Assembly: GCF_002013465.1 (NCBI RefSeq)
Contig: NZ_MAFC01000004.1
Coordinates: forward strand, 62,001 to 126,000
Direction: 5' to 3'
Source of the DNA: Mycobacterium sp. D16R12
Lineage (GTDB): Bacteria; Actinomycetota; Actinomycetes; Mycobacteriales; Mycobacteriaceae
Length of the DNA: 64,000 bases
Below, piece by piece: positions 1 through 8,627 of this stretch. Position 1 is the first letter of the stretch; the number at the start of each line of letters is the position of its first letter. A model generated the notes under the pieces. The model worked only from the letters and a program-made list of their open reading frames with translations. It had not been told where the DNA came from and did not search any database. A program made the position numbers and the translations under genes.

Positions 1-1
1 T

Positions 2-82
2 CAATTCCCGGCTATGAGCGACAAGCTCACTTCCATCGTTGGGCTGTCGCTCGTGGCCGGGCACCTCGATGTACGCCTCTAG
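2..82 (+). CDS. 3' end of a gene cut by the window edge
   Basis: An open frame runs from the first bases to a TAG at 80-82 and ends in the residues AGHLDVRL. Its third codon positions are mostly G or C (about 20 of 26), as expected for coding DNA here. The stop overlaps the stop of the convergent peptidase gene by two bases, an arrangement common in this window. Only about 26 residues are visible, so no family can be assigned. Confidence 0.4.
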   Translation, partial: QFPAMSDKLTSIVGLSLVAGHLDVRL

Positions 83-951
83 CCCGAACGGATCGCGCGC
101 GCCACCGCGTCCAGGGCCATCAACCGCACCACATCGACATGCGCGGGTACCTGCCCGGTTGCGGCAGCGACGAAGGCGTCGCCATCGAATCGCGTGTGCG
201 GCGGCGTGATTGCACGCGATAGTCCGTCGTGTGCACCCTGGCTGACGATATGGCAGCCCACCTTGTCAAGCTGGGCGTTGGTGATGACCACACCAATCGT
301 GGTGTGTTGGCGTGAATCGCCAAACCCGAAGACCTCAGAGAGGGCCGCCACCGGATCCAGCGACACTTCCTGCCCACCCGGGTCGATGTCACCGTAGGCG
401 TTCACGGCCACCAACGCGCCGACGATCACCCCTTGTGCGGCGACCTCGGCGTACCGGATACCGCCATGCCGACGTCCGTCCGGACCGCGCCAGTGCGAAG
501 TGTAGGCACCCGTACCCGCGCCGACTCGCCCGACTTGGAAATGCTGCCCGTCAGCCGAGTTTCGAGCCGCCGCATATCCGTCGTCCGCGGTCGGCCGAAC
601 CGACGCGTCTCCGACCGCCAGATCGAAGAGCGCGAGCGTGGGGATCACCGGGACAAGCCCGCCCGGTGTCGGCACTCCTCTACCCGACTCCTCGAAGAAC
701 CGCATGGCACCGTCGGCGGACGCAAGCCCGAAGGCGGAACCGCCCGTCAGTACCACCGCATCGATCGCGACGACCGACTTGTCCGGAGCCAACGCGGCGA
801 GCTCGCGCGAGGCGGGAGCACCACCGCGCACCTCACAGGACGCGCACGTGCCCGGCGGCAGGGAAACGACGGTGCAGCCGGTCTGCGCCGCCTCATTGGT
901 CCAGTGCCCCACACCCACCCGGGGGATGCCGATGCTTCGCGTGTTTCCCAT
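79..951 (-). CDS. P1 family peptidase (DmpA/L-aminopeptidase-D-esterase fold)
   Basis: The product is about 290 residues, normal for single-chain Ntn-type P1 peptidases, which self-cleave and use the freed Thr or Ser as nucleophile. The family hallmark TTIGVVITNAQ lies near residue 217 and would supply the nucleophilic Thr. The glycine-rich LTGGSAFGLA segment lies near residue 70. ATG at 951 was chosen because homologues begin close to the G-x-x-VGVGHW segment; a TTG at 960 is also possible. There is no signal peptide, so it is probably cytoplasmic. The natural substrate is unknown; members act on N-terminal residues of small peptides, amides or beta-peptides. The sirtuin gene lies 27 bp upstream on the same strand and may be co-transcribed. 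Confidence 0.85.
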   Translation of the reverse strand: MGNTRSIGIPRVGVGHWTNEAAQTGCTVVSLPPGTCASCEVRGGAPASRELAALAPDKSVVAIDAVVLTGGSAFGLASADGAMRFFEESGRGVPTPGGLVPVIPTLALFDLAVGDASVRPTADDGYAAARNSADGQHFQVGRVGAGTGAYTSHWRGPDGRRHGGIRYAEVAAQGVIVGALVAVNAYGDIDPGGQEVSLDPVAALSEVFGFGDSRQHTTIGVVITNAQLDKVGCHIVSQGAHDGLSRAITPPHTRFDGDAFVAAATGQVPAHVDVVRLMALDAVARAIRSG

Positions 952-978
952 ACGGGCCAACGCTACTCAGTGCGTCCG

Positions 979-1728
979 CTACAGCGAAAGCGCCTCCACC
1001 AGAGCTGGCAGCGCCGTGGCAGCGGTGGCCCGCCAGACGAGATCCGCCCGGTCGGACAGGTCGGTCTCATGCGGGTTGATCTCGACGACCGTCGCGCCGC
1101 GACTCAGTGCCAACTGCGGCAGCCCCGCAGCCGGGTACACGATGCCTGAGGTCCCGATGAGCAGCATCAATTCGCAGTTCTGCGCATGCGCGACGGCATG
1201 ACCGAACTCGACCTCGGGAAGCATCTCCCCGAACCACACGATGCTCGGCCGGACCTTTCCGCCACAGTCACACCCGGGCGGCGTGACCCGCTCGGATTCG
1301 GGGGCAGCGACACTCACGTCGAAACCGGTCTGGCAGGTGTCGCAATGCGATTTGAGCAGGCTGCCATGAACGTGGGTGACCTCTGCGCTGCCGGCGCGCT
1401 CGTGAAGGTCATCGACGTTCTGGGTGACGATCCGGACGTCGCGATGAGATCCCCACTGCGCCAACGCGCGATGGCCGTCGTTGGGCTGCACGGCCATCAG
1501 CTGGATACGCCGATTCTGGTACCACGCCCACACGAGCCCCGCGTCCTCGTTCCAGGCTTCCGGCGTTGCCAGAGTCATCGGGTCGTACTTGGACCACAGC
1601 CCCGTCTGGGCATCGCGGAATGTGGGCAACCCACTCTCCGCGGACATGCCTGCGCCGGTGAGCACCGTGACGGTGCGCGCCTTCGCCGCGGCCGCGACCA
1701 GCGCCGCGGGTACCTGTGCCTGACTCAT
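979..1728 (-). CDS. NAD-dependent protein deacylase, sirtuin family
   Basis: The 249-residue protein is a compact bacterial sirtuin. Visible motifs are the NAD-binding GAGMSAESGLPTFR (25-38), TQNVDDLH (102-109), the catalytic His in HVHGS (H121), and four zinc-type cysteines (C129, C132, C153, C155). Residues Y70 and R73 form the Y-x-x-R pair of class III sirtuins such as SIRT5 and CobB, which favour succinyl- or malonyl-lysine, so a deacylase broader than a deacetylase is inferred. M. tuberculosis Rv1151c is the likely counterpart. It would use NAD to reverse lysine acylation, for example on acyl-CoA synthetases. ATG at 1728 gives full length. Confidence 0.92.
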   Translation of the reverse strand: MSQAQVPAALVAAAAKARTVTVLTGAGMSAESGLPTFRDAQTGLWSKYDPMTLATPEAWNEDAGLVWAWYQNRRIQLMAVQPNDGHRALAQWGSHRDVRIVTQNVDDLHERAGSAEVTHVHGSLLKSHCDTCQTGFDVSVAAPESERVTPPGCDCGGKVRPSIVWFGEMLPEVEFGHAVAHAQNCELMLLIGTSGIVYPAAGLPQLALSRGATVVEINPHETDLSDRADLVWRATAATALPALVEALSL

Positions 1729-1989
1729 GGGACAAATTCTCGCCCATATGGGCTGTACGGATCGGAAATGGGCGTTTTCATTGTTCCGCCTCGACGAGCT
1801 GGATCATGCGAAAGCGTGGGCCGCACGCTGACGCCATAAGCCGAAGTCGGGTAGTGCACTACTCGCGCCCACGTCCTCCACGCGCCCATACCGTCGCATC
1901 ACCAACGTTCGGCCGAACATCAGAACCGACTTACTGTAATGGCCTTGCGCTGGAAAGACATTCATCCAGCGACGGAAGGCGCGTGCACC
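1729..1989. promoter_or_regulatory. Intergenic region with a 12-bp perfect palindrome
   Basis: This gap separates the divergent sirtuin gene and the unknown gene at 1990. It contains GTTCGGCCGAAC at 1907-1918, a perfect 12-bp palindrome about 72 bp upstream of the latter. Its position suits an operator, but no regulator lies next to it, so the role is inference. Confidence 0.3.
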
Positions 1990-2514
1990 ATGGTCCTCAT
2001 TCCGAACTTCGAAAGTCAGTCGCATTTCTTTACTCCGGCGGCCTTGGCCGTCAACGAACAGCAGCCGGCCTCAATCGCCGATCAGCGCTTCGTCTTCCAG
2101 ACAAACGGCGTGGCCATCGTCAACATGCCTGGACAGAGCAGCGTCGACTGGTCGCGGAACCAAGCGTTGATCTCCCCGAACATGAGCGACGCGTTCAAGG
2201 CGATCACGACGCGGCACAACATCCCCATTCCGGCCGGGGCCTTCCCGTGGTTCCAGGTGGACAGTGCCATTCCCTTCGCCACCCTGAGTTCGATCTTCGA
2301 TCGGCATCAGGCGATAGACGCGGGATTCGCCGTTGACCGTTGGCGTTTCCGGACGCGAACCGGCATCGGACTGCAGCCCGGGCAGACGCTCCAAAGTCTG
2401 TTCGACGGTCTGCTCGTCGATCTGGCCGTGCGCGATAGCGATGCGGTGCTCCACCGCATTAGTTACCACATCACGGTGCAGGGCAGAATCCGGTTCGTCA
2501 CCGGCCTTACCTGA
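1990..2514 (+). CDS. Conserved-looking protein of unknown function
   Basis: An open frame of 174 residues starting MVLIPNFESQ. ATG at 1990 was preferred over an upstream in-frame ATG at 1939 because the extra 17 residues look non-native. The protein has no signal peptide or membrane segment. It is rich in Phe, Ile and Gln and is probably a soluble domain of mostly beta structure. I do not recognise the family. Its TGA stop abuts the stop of the convergent MarR gene with no spacer. Confidence 0.6.
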   Translation: MVLIPNFESQSHFFTPAALAVNEQQPASIADQRFVFQTNGVAIVNMPGQSSVDWSRNQALISPNMSDAFKAITTRHNIPIPAGAFPWFQVDSAIPFATLSSIFDRHQAIDAGFAVDRWRFRTRTGIGLQPGQTLQSLFDGLLVDLAVRDSDAVLHRISYHITVQGRIRFVTGLT

Positions 2515-2985
2515 TCAATCCCGGTCGGCCTCGGTGTCCCCGGACTCCGCCAGGAAAGCCTTTTCGAGCAACACGAACAGTTCACATCGCTGCGTGGCAC
2601 TCAAGGCGGATAGCACCCGGGCCTCTGCTCCCCTGAGCCCGTCGACTATCTCGGCGTACCGGTGCTTTCCGAGCGGAGTCATGACCACATCGTGCCGGCG
2701 GCGGTCCTCCGGGGACCGCTGCCGCTCGATGAAGCCAACAGCTTCCAGATCGTTCAGGAGCCCGACCATCGTGGTCTTGTCGACCCGCAAGGCGTCGGCC
2801 AGGTCCGCCTGCGACTGCTTGCCGGCCGCATCCAAGACGTTGAGCACGCCTATATGCAGTAGCCGCAGTGCGTGCTCACCCAGTACGGCAGCCACTTCGA
2901 CATGCATACGACGCAGAAGGATCTCGAACAGTGGGCCGAACAGCCCCGCTGGCCTGGGGTGATCCTCCGGCGGGAACTCGGTCAT
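2515..2985 (-). CDS. MarR family transcriptional regulator
   Basis: The product is about 156 residues. The central part shows a MarR winged helix: a helix-turn-helix KQSQADLADALRVDKTTMVG (about 65-85), a recognition helix running into LLNDLEAVGFIERQRSPEDRR, and the wing with D-R-R-R. Long flanking helices supply the dimer interface. ATG at 2985 was chosen over an upstream ATG at 3003 because 3003 overlaps a palindrome at 2999-3010. The gene is divergent from the MspA-type porin and the 84-bp gap holds an 11-bp inverted repeat, so it probably represses itself and the porin. The ligand is unknown. Confidence 0.88.
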   Translation of the reverse strand: MTEFPPEDHPRPAGLFGPLFEILLRRMHVEVAAVLGEHALRLLHIGVLNVLDAAGKQSQADLADALRVDKTTMVGLLNDLEAVGFIERQRSPEDRRRHDVVMTPLGKHRYAEIVDGLRGAEARVLSALSATQRCELFVLLEKAFLAESGDTEADRD

Positions 2986-3021
2986 GCCCCAACAGTACAT
3001 CAATCTTGATCATCTGCTTTA

Positions 3022-3054
3022 ATCAAATCGTTAGTCTTAGTCAAACGATTTGAT
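3022..3054. promoter_or_regulatory. Probable MarR operator between marR and porin
   Basis: The perfect inverted repeat ATCAAATCGTT (3022-3032) and AACGATTTGAT (3044-3054), with an 11-bp spacer, lies just upstream of the porin ribosome binding site (aggagg at 3055-3060). A shorter related palindrome, ATCAA-TC-TTGAT (2999-3010), lies by the MarR start. Position and symmetry fit binding by the adjacent MarR protein; binding itself is inferred. Confidence 0.6.
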
Positions 3055-3068
3055 AGGAGGTAATCATC

Positions 3069-3725
3069 ATGGATGGATCGATGCGCTCCGGTTGGATCGC
3101 CGGGGTGACCGCGGTGGCGATCGGGTGCGCCCTCGCCACATCGGCAACCAGCTGGGCCGCCCCCGTCGAGATGGCTCCGCAGTCCAGCCAACGCACCACC
3201 TTCGATGGCTGGCACCTGTCGGTTGCCCTCTCGGGCGAGGTGATCAACGCGGTCCCGAACCTGGCCGGTGCACAGAACTCACGCGAGGCGTTCATGACGC
3301 TGTCCGCGCAGGCGAACATCGGCGGCAGCGGTGGCAATCCCGTCACCGCGGCCAACTTCGTGGCGGGTTATCAAGTCGGCTGCCAGATCGACGTGTCACA
3401 GGGTCTTCAGATTGGCGGCACGGGCCAGCTTGCGGGATCGGTCGGGGCCACCATCAGCGGCCAGCCGGGAGTGCAGGTGGGCGGCACCGGGGCGATCGGC
3501 GGCTTCGTGCAGACCGATCTGCAGCCGGGCGTCATCACCACCGTCGCGATGGGCACCATGCCGGTGACCGCGGGCGTGGGGCGACTGGATATGCAAGACG
3601 TCCACTTGAAGGTGGACGCCTGCGGTGGACCGGTGACCGTACGTTCCTACGCGACATTCGCGGTTGCCAGTGCGGTTCAACAAACGCAACTGTCCGTGTA
3701 CGGCGACCCGTACGTTCTAAACTAG
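3069..3725 (+). CDS. MspA-family outer-membrane porin
   Basis: The 218-residue protein begins with a typical Sec signal peptide (about 1-31, ending SATSWAA) and has a mature part of about 187 residues, the size of MspA. The mature start with TFDGWHLSVAL, the central Q-x-G-C-Q segment and the C-terminal sequence of alternating hydrophobic residues match the family. MspA proteins form octameric pores in the mycomembrane for uptake of small hydrophilic solutes and phosphate. A strong AGGAGG site lies upstream of the ATG. The gene is likely controlled by the divergent MarR regulator and may be co-transcribed with the small secreted protein 9 bp downstream. Confidence 0.92.
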   Translation: MDGSMRSGWIAGVTAVAIGCALATSATSWAAPVEMAPQSSQRTTFDGWHLSVALSGEVINAVPNLAGAQNSREAFMTLSAQANIGGSGGNPVTAANFVAGYQVGCQIDVSQGLQIGGTGQLAGSVGATISGQPGVQVGGTGAIGGFVQTDLQPGVITTVAMGTMPVTAGVGRLDMQDVHLKVDACGGPVTVRSYATFAVASAVQQTQLSVYGDPYVLN

Positions 3726-3734
3726 GAGCGAGAG

Positions 3735-4061
3735 ATGTTTCTGTTCAACACAATTCCGCGATATGGCGGTGCCGCCCTGCTCGCGGCCACCGCCCTGGCG
3801 CTATCGGTGAGCACGGGGATCGCACGCGCAGACCCCGGGCCGGTAACGCCCCCACCACCGCCAGTGATCGGACCGTTGCAGTACGGGCCTCCGGGATACC
3901 CTGCGGCGATTGGAGTTCCGCTACTACCCCCGGGACGCGCGGGCGTATCGGTATCGGCCGATGCCCTGAGCCCCGCAGCACCAAACCCGGCTCCACCCAA
4001 TGGTTCCCGCGGCATCTCTGGCGTACAGACGTCGGCCGACTCCTTGAGCCCCACCCCTTAG
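3735..4061 (+). CDS. Small proline-rich secreted protein
   Basis: The protein has 108 residues: a signal peptide (about 1-32, ending IARA) and a mature tail of about 75 residues with runs of Pro and Gly. Two copies of a short motif are visible, VSADALSP near residue 74 and TSADSLSP near the C-terminus. No domain is recognised. A gaggag-type ribosome site precedes the ATG and the gene follows the porin with a 9-bp gap, so it probably shares the MarR-controlled transcript. A role next to the porin in the envelope is inference only. Confidence 0.7.
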   Translation: MFLFNTIPRYGGAALLAATALALSVSTGIARADPGPVTPPPPPVIGPLQYGPPGYPAAIGVPLLPPGRAGVSVSADALSPAAPNPAPPNGSRGISGVQTSADSLSPTP

Positions 4062-4074
4062 CGACAGGCGAGCT

Positions 4075-4902
4075 TCATCGAGTCGGCCGCAGCACGACGA
4101 TTCCCGGGACCGTGCCCAGATACTCCCCCAGTGGCGTATCGACGACCTGGTTGTTCGCCCGCAACGACGAGGCGTTACGCAGTACCGGCCCATTCGGTGT
4201 GTGCAGGAAGATTCCCACATGCGTCACGTCGAGCCCGCCGGCCGTCGCGTAGGCACCGAGGTAGTCACCGTCGTGAAGATTCGCGATAACACCATCAGAG
4301 ACGCGGGCGCTCGGTAGATAGACGACCGTGCGCGGACGTGGCGGAAGCCCGGGTAGATAGCTGCCGCCGGAATCCTTCAGGTTGAGCGTCTTGGCGACTT
4401 GCTCCGTGGGCGCCCCGAGGCTTGCCGTCACATCGGTGGCGTTAACGGGCGCATCGGCGGCCCAATCGGTGAAGAAGTGGCGGCGCTGCGTGAAGCTGAT
4501 ATCGCCCCCGCGATAACGGATCTGGGTCAGTTGGGCGATGAAATCGGCACTGTTGCTGGACCGCTTCAACGCTTCGACATAGTCGACATACGTGAAGCAG
4601 TCCACGCGGGAGAGTTCTACGACCAACTGCTCAGGGACGGAGGCGGATCCAATCAGGGTGTCTGCGCCGTATGGCACATGTAGAAAAAGGGCCGAGACCG
4701 CGGCGGTGAGCTGCGCGGGATTCTCGGCCGCGAGGCGGTTTCGCTCAGTGAGCAGCCCTTGGAGTCGGCGTTCATTCTCCGGGCTGATATGGACGGCGTC
4801 GGCCGAGGCAACGGGAGCGGCACACAACGCACATGTCAGTGCGAGCAACGCGAAGAGGCAGAAGCGAAGTGGTTCTAGAACGCGGCGCTTCATCGTGGTC
4901 AT
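4075..4902 (-). CDS. Secreted DUF1460 protein, amidase-like NlpC/P60 fold
   Basis: The 275-residue protein carries a signal peptide (about 1-35, ending VASADA). The mature part matches DUF1460, a papain-like superfamily related to N-acetylmuramoyl-L-alanine amidases and NlpC/P60 peptidases. The candidate catalytic Cys is C102 in SRVDCFTYVDYVEAL and the His is H228 in LDVTHVGIFLH; H142 in RRHFFTDW is also conserved in type. It probably acts on cell-wall muropeptides outside the membrane, which is inferred from the family. It is convergent with the Pro-rich gene (13-bp gap). Confidence 0.8.
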   Translation of the reverse strand: MTTMKRRVLEPLRFCLFALLALTCALCAAPVASADAVHISPENERRLQGLLTERNRLAAENPAQLTAAVSALFLHVPYGADTLIGSASVPEQLVVELSRVDCFTYVDYVEALKRSSNSADFIAQLTQIRYRGGDISFTQRRHFFTDWAADAPVNATDVTASLGAPTEQVAKTLNLKDSGGSYLPGLPPRPRTVVYLPSARVSDGVIANLHDGDYLGAYATAGGLDVTHVGIFLHTPNGPVLRNASSLRANNQVVDTPLGEYLGTVPGIVVLRPTR

Positions 4903-5276
4903 GACCTGATGCCTTTCACATGGCTAGCTCCCCGATAGCCCATCATCACACACTGATATCCAGCCAAGCGAGACAAACAGCGCTGCTGGAGCTTTCACGA
5001 GGTACCCACTCGCCGTAACCGCATGAGCGCCTCACTTCCGTCTTCGTGCGGCTTCAACTTGAGGACCGCCACCATGATTCCGGACCTACGTATAAACTCC
5101 TATCGACGCCGCCGCAGAGGCATCCACGGCACTAGGTCTGGACATCGGATGGCGCACTCACTGCACCACCTAGGCAGGCGACCGCACCGCGCGGGCGACG
5201 AGGTTCTTCCGGTCGGCCAGCCGTTAATGTCACCTCTGCGGGTAAACCCCAAGAACCACAACAGGAGACACGCACG
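4903..5276. other. Intergenic region without a gene
   Basis: This 374-bp stretch separates the divergent DUF1460 and trehalase genes and must hold both promoters. I see no long inverted repeat and no convincing small gene; the one short + strand frame here is rich in Arg and His, as expected from a shadow frame. The ribosome site caggaga for the trehalase lies at its right end (5262-5268). Confidence 0.5.
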
Positions 5277-6947
5277 TTGAACCTACGGCAGGCCGCACCA
5301 GCCATGTTGACTAGCCCGAAATCTGCACCACGGCTTCGTAAAACCCTTGCGATAGTCACCGCCTGCATGACCATCACGGGCTGTGTGTCGCTGACAGAAA
5401 GCGATAACCGGGCCAAGACACAGTCGGCGCAGCCGACCGCGAATACGGTGCTGCCGCAGCCGCCAAACCAACTCTATGGAGATCTCTTCGTCGCGGTGCA
5501 GAGCGCACGGCTTTACCCCGATCAAAAGACTTTTGTCGATTCAACTTTAGATACCGACCCAGCCTCAATCGTTGAGCTCTATCAGCAACAGAGAACAGAG
5601 CCGGGCTTTTCCCTCAAGGCGTTCACGGAGCAGCACTTCACACCACCATCCGCCGCGCACATCACACCACCGCCACACCAGACACTGCGCGAACACATCG
5701 ACTGGCTGTGGCCCAAGCTCACACGCGCGAGCGTCACTGTGCCGCCGAATAGTTCGTTGATCGCGCTACCCAAACCGTATGTGGTGCCGGGAGGACGGTT
5801 CCAGGAGGGCTATTACTGGGACACGTACTCCACCATGCTTGGCCTACAGGTGTCCGGCCGCGAGGACCTCGTCGATGACATGCTCGACAACTTCGCACAC
5901 CTCATCAACACGATAGGTCATGTGCCAAACGGCAATCGCACGTACTACGCGAGCAGATCCCAACCGCCCTTTTTCGCGAACATGGTCGACCTCGCCGCAC
6001 AGGCGGAAGGCGATGGCGTTTATCGAAAGTACCTGCCAGCGCTGCGCAAGGAGTACGAGTACTGGATGCAGGGCGAGCACGAAACTCCGCCTGGCACCGC
6101 GGCACGCCACGTGGTCACCATGCCCGACGGCACGGTGCTGAACCGCTACTGGGACGCCAGCGACACCAGACGCGACGAGTCGTATCTCGAAGACACCGAG
6201 ACTGCCGAGGAAGCACCTGGCCGTCCTGCAAACGAAGTGTGGCGCGACCTACGGGCCGGCGCCGAGAGCGGCTGGGACTACAGCTCACGCTGGCTCGGCG
6301 ACGGCAAGACACTCGCGAGCATCCGCACTACCGCGATCGTGCCAATCGACCTGAACAGCTTGATGTTCCAACTTGAGACGACAATCGCCAAAGGCTGCAC
6401 CATCACAGATGATGCCCCGTGCACCGCCGACTTCTCGACTCGCGCCCAGCAGCGCGCCAGAGCAGTCAACCGTTACCTGTGGAACGAGCACGGCTACTAC
6501 GGCGACTACGACTGGCAGCTGCGTCAGCCGCGTGATGCAATCACCGCGGCCGCCCTCTATCCATTGTTCACCGGCGTTGCGTCACCCGAGCGCGCCAAGA
6601 TGACAGCCAGCGCAACACGCAACACGCTGCTGCAACCCGGCGGTCTGGCAACGACCACCACGAACACCGGCCAACAGTGGGACGCACCCAACGGTTGGGC
6701 GCCACTGCAATGGATCGCGGTCGATGGCTTGCGCCGCTATGGAGAGCCCACACTTGCCAAAGAAATCGGCGTCCGCTTCCTCAACACTGTGAAACACGTC
6801 TATTCAACGGAAGACAAGCTGGTCGAGAAGTACGTGGTCGAGGGAGGCAACGCGCGGGTTGGAGGTGGTGGCGAGTACCCGCTGCAAGACGGCTTCGGCT
6901 GGACCAATGGCGTCACGCTGAAACTGCTTGACCTATACGACATGTGA
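5277..6947 (+). CDS. Trehalase, GH37 type, predicted lipoprotein
   Basis: The 556-residue protein hydrolyses trehalose to two glucoses. Both GH37 signatures are complete: [14 protein letters not shown] (171-184) and [10 protein letters not shown] (about 466-475). The candidate catalytic Asp is in SGWDYSSRW (about 321) and the Glu in [13 protein letters not shown] (about 531). The N-terminus has a positively charged leader and a lipobox TITGC with the lipidated Cys at 36, so the enzyme should sit on the outer face of the plasma membrane. The start is TTG at 5277, 8 bases after a caggaga ribosome site. The known M. tuberculosis trehalase (Rv2402) belongs to GH15, so a GH37 lipoprotein is notable. 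It may recover trehalose released during mycolate transfer; this is inference. Confidence 0.92.
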   Translation: MNLRQAAPAMLTSPKSAPRLRKTLAIVTACMTITGCVSLTESDNRAKTQSAQPTANTVLPQPPNQLYGDLFVAVQSARLYPDQKTFVDSTLDTDPASIVELYQQQRTEPGFSLKAFTEQHFTPPSAAHITPPPHQTLREHIDWLWPKLTRASVTVPPNSSLIALPKPYVVPGGRFQEGYYWDTYSTMLGLQVSGREDLVDDMLDNFAHLINTIGHVPNGNRTYYASRSQPPFFANMVDLAAQAEGDGVYRKYLPALRKEYEYWMQGEHETPPGTAARHVVTMPDGTVLNRYWDASDTRRDESYLEDTETAEEAPGRPANEVWRDLRAGAESGWDYSSRWLGDGKTLASIRTTAIVPIDLNSLMFQLETTIAKGCTITDDAPCTADFSTRAQQRARAVNRYLWNEHGYYGDYDWQLRQPRDAITAAALYPLFTGVASPERAKMTASATRNTLLQPGGLATTTTNTGQQWDAPNGWAPLQWIAVDGLRRYGEPTLAKEIGVRFLNTVKHVYSTEDKLVEKYVVEGGNARVGGGGEYPLQDGFGWTNGVTLKLLDLYDM

Positions 6948-7141
6948 GGCCCGTAGTTCGCACCGCTACTCCCGACTTGAATCGAGTGGTCAGAATCAGT
7001 CATACCTGGCCGCTGAACAAGTCGATGATGCCATCGCCGACCGGTACACCACTTGAGATCCATGATGCGGTCTCCGCCCGCACAGCGGTCACACGACGCC
7101 GGACCAGCCACAACCGCGTTACCAGTCCCTACAAACAACAC

Positions 7142-7168
7142 AAGAGCCCCGGCACTGCCGAGGCTCTT
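7142..7168. terminator. Stem-loop near the end of trehalase and tRNA-Ala
   Basis: AAGAGCC (7142-7148) pairs with GGCTCTT (7162-7168) around a loop with further GGC/GCC pairing. It lies between the ends of the convergent trehalase and tRNA-Ala genes and could stop transcription from both sides. There is only a weak T-tract. Confidence 0.5.
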
Positions 7169-7221
7169 AGCGTTGCTCGTCCCTGGATGATGATTTCTTG
7201 ACTGCGTTTCCGCAGGTCAAA

Positions 7222-7297
7222 TGGTGGAGCTAAGGGGATTCGAACCCCTGACCCCCACACTGCCAGTGTGGTGCGCTACCAGCTGCGCCATAGCCCC
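7222..7297 (-). tRNA. tRNA-Ala, anticodon GGC
   Basis: A complete 76-nt cloverleaf is read on the minus strand. The acceptor stem pairs GGGGCTA with TAGCTCC with one G-T pair. The anticodon stem CCACA/TGTGG holds the loop CTGGCAG, giving anticodon GGC, which reads GCC alanine codons. The T-loop is GTTCGAATC and the 3' CCA is encoded. Confidence 0.97.
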
Positions 7298-7352
7298 ATG
7301 TTTAGTTGCGTGCTCGGACGAAGTTACACCACGGCGACGGGCTCTCAAAATC

Positions 7353-8627
7353 TCAGCGCTCCGGCCCACCAACATCCTCTGCTACTTCCTGCATACTCCT
7401 AACCTGCGGTGACGCAAGTCTCCCCAGCGTCTCGGGTGCAAAGATCCACGCCACCGCCGCGATCAGTGGCATCGCACCACCCACCACGAACGCCCATCCA
7501 TAGGACGCCTGCTCGACGATCACCCCGGCGACCACGGGCCCGATCACCAGCCCGATATCGGAGGTCATCTGGAAGGTCGCCAGCGCGGTGCCGGCCCTGC
7601 CCCTGCTGCCCACCACGTCGGCCACCGCAGCCTGCTGCGGGGAGGCATACAACCCCGCACCGATCCCCCCGACGAGCGAGAGCACGATGAGCAAAGGCAG
7701 CGATGACACAAAGCCCATCGCCACCACCGTCGACCCGCACACCACCAGCCCCGCGACCACAAGCGGCTTACGCCCAATGTCATCAGACCACGACCCCGCC
7801 AGGAAGGCCGTGGACACGTCCCCTGCCGCGAATGCCGCGAACACCAGCCCGGCAGCGCCCGGTCGCTGATGCAGCGCCTCGATCACAAACAGTGGCAACA
7901 ACGCTCCACGGATCCCGAAGATCGCCCAACCCGCACTGAAATTCGACATCAACGCGGCCAGGAACGTCCGATGGTGCAGCGCGGACGTCAACGTCACCGG
8001 AGTGCCGTGATACTCGTCGGCGACCTCCAACAGTGTGGAACGCCGCAGCCCGAAGTAGACCAGCACGACGACAACCACCAGCGCCGCCGCATAGATGATG
8101 AAGGGCGCCGAAAGACTCAACCCCACAACGGCACTGCCCAACGCCGGCCCGGCCACCATGCCGAGCAGAAAGCTCGACCCATACAGCCCCTGCGCACGTC
8201 CGCGAATCTCTTCAGGCGCTATGCGCACCAGTAGCGCGGCCGCCGACACGGTGAACATGGTGGAGCCGATACCACCGAGTGACCGGAACACCAAGAGCTG
8301 CCAATAGCTATGCACGAAGGCACAGATACCGGTGGACACCGCGACGATCAGCAGCCCTGTCATGTAGACCCAGCGCTCCCCCAGCCGCTGCACCAGCGCG
8401 CCGGCGGCGGGAGCGAACACCAACCGGAATGCGGCGAACGTGCTCACCACCGCGGTCGCCGCGGTCACGCTGACTCCGAAGCTACGGGCATATTGCGGCA
8501 GCGCGGGCGCCACCACACCGAACCCGAGCGCGATCACCAAACTCGCGACAACCAGAACCCATATCTCCCACGGCAGGCGCGGTTTTACGGCTGCGGCATC
8601 TGCGTTGTAGTCGGGACAGCCACTCAA
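7353..8627 (-). CDS. MFS transporter, drug:H+ antiporter type
   Basis: The 424-residue protein has about twelve hydrophobic segments. The loop between TM2 and TM3 has the motif [16 protein letters not shown], a form of the MFS motif A (G-x-x-x-D-R-x-G-R/K). A second copy, [12 protein letters not shown], lies between TM8 and TM9. TM5 contains [14 protein letters not shown], close to the antiporter motif C. An exporter of small molecules is likely; the substrate is unknown. The start is TTG at 8627, whose bases overlap the TGA of pgm (TTGA), so translation is probably coupled. Confidence 0.85.
   Translation of the reverse strand: MSGCPDYNADAAAVKPRLPWEIWVLVVASLVIALGFGVVAPALPQYARSFGVSVTAATAVVSTFAAFRLVFAPAAGALVQRLGERWVYMTGLLIVAVSTGICAFVHSYWQLLVFRSLGGIGSTMFTVSAAALLVRIAPEEIRGRAQGLYGSSFLLGMVAGPALGSAVVGLSLSAPFIIYAAALVVVVVLVYFGLRRSTLLEVADEYHGTPVTLTSALHHRTFLAALMSNFSAGWAIFGIRGALLPLFVIEALHQRPGAAGLVFAAFAAGDVSTAFLAGSWSDDIGRKPLVVAGLVVCGSTVVAMGFVSSLPLLIVLSLVGGIGAGLYASPQQAAVADVVGSRGRAGTALATFQMTSDIGLVIGPVVAGVIVEQASYGWAFVVGGAMPLIAAVAWIFAPETLGRLASPQVRSMQEVAEDVGGPER

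Noticed and set aside
3050..4252. 400-residue plus-strand frame across the porin gene
   Set aside because: It is very rich in Arg and Gly and overlaps two genes with signal peptides in the true frame.
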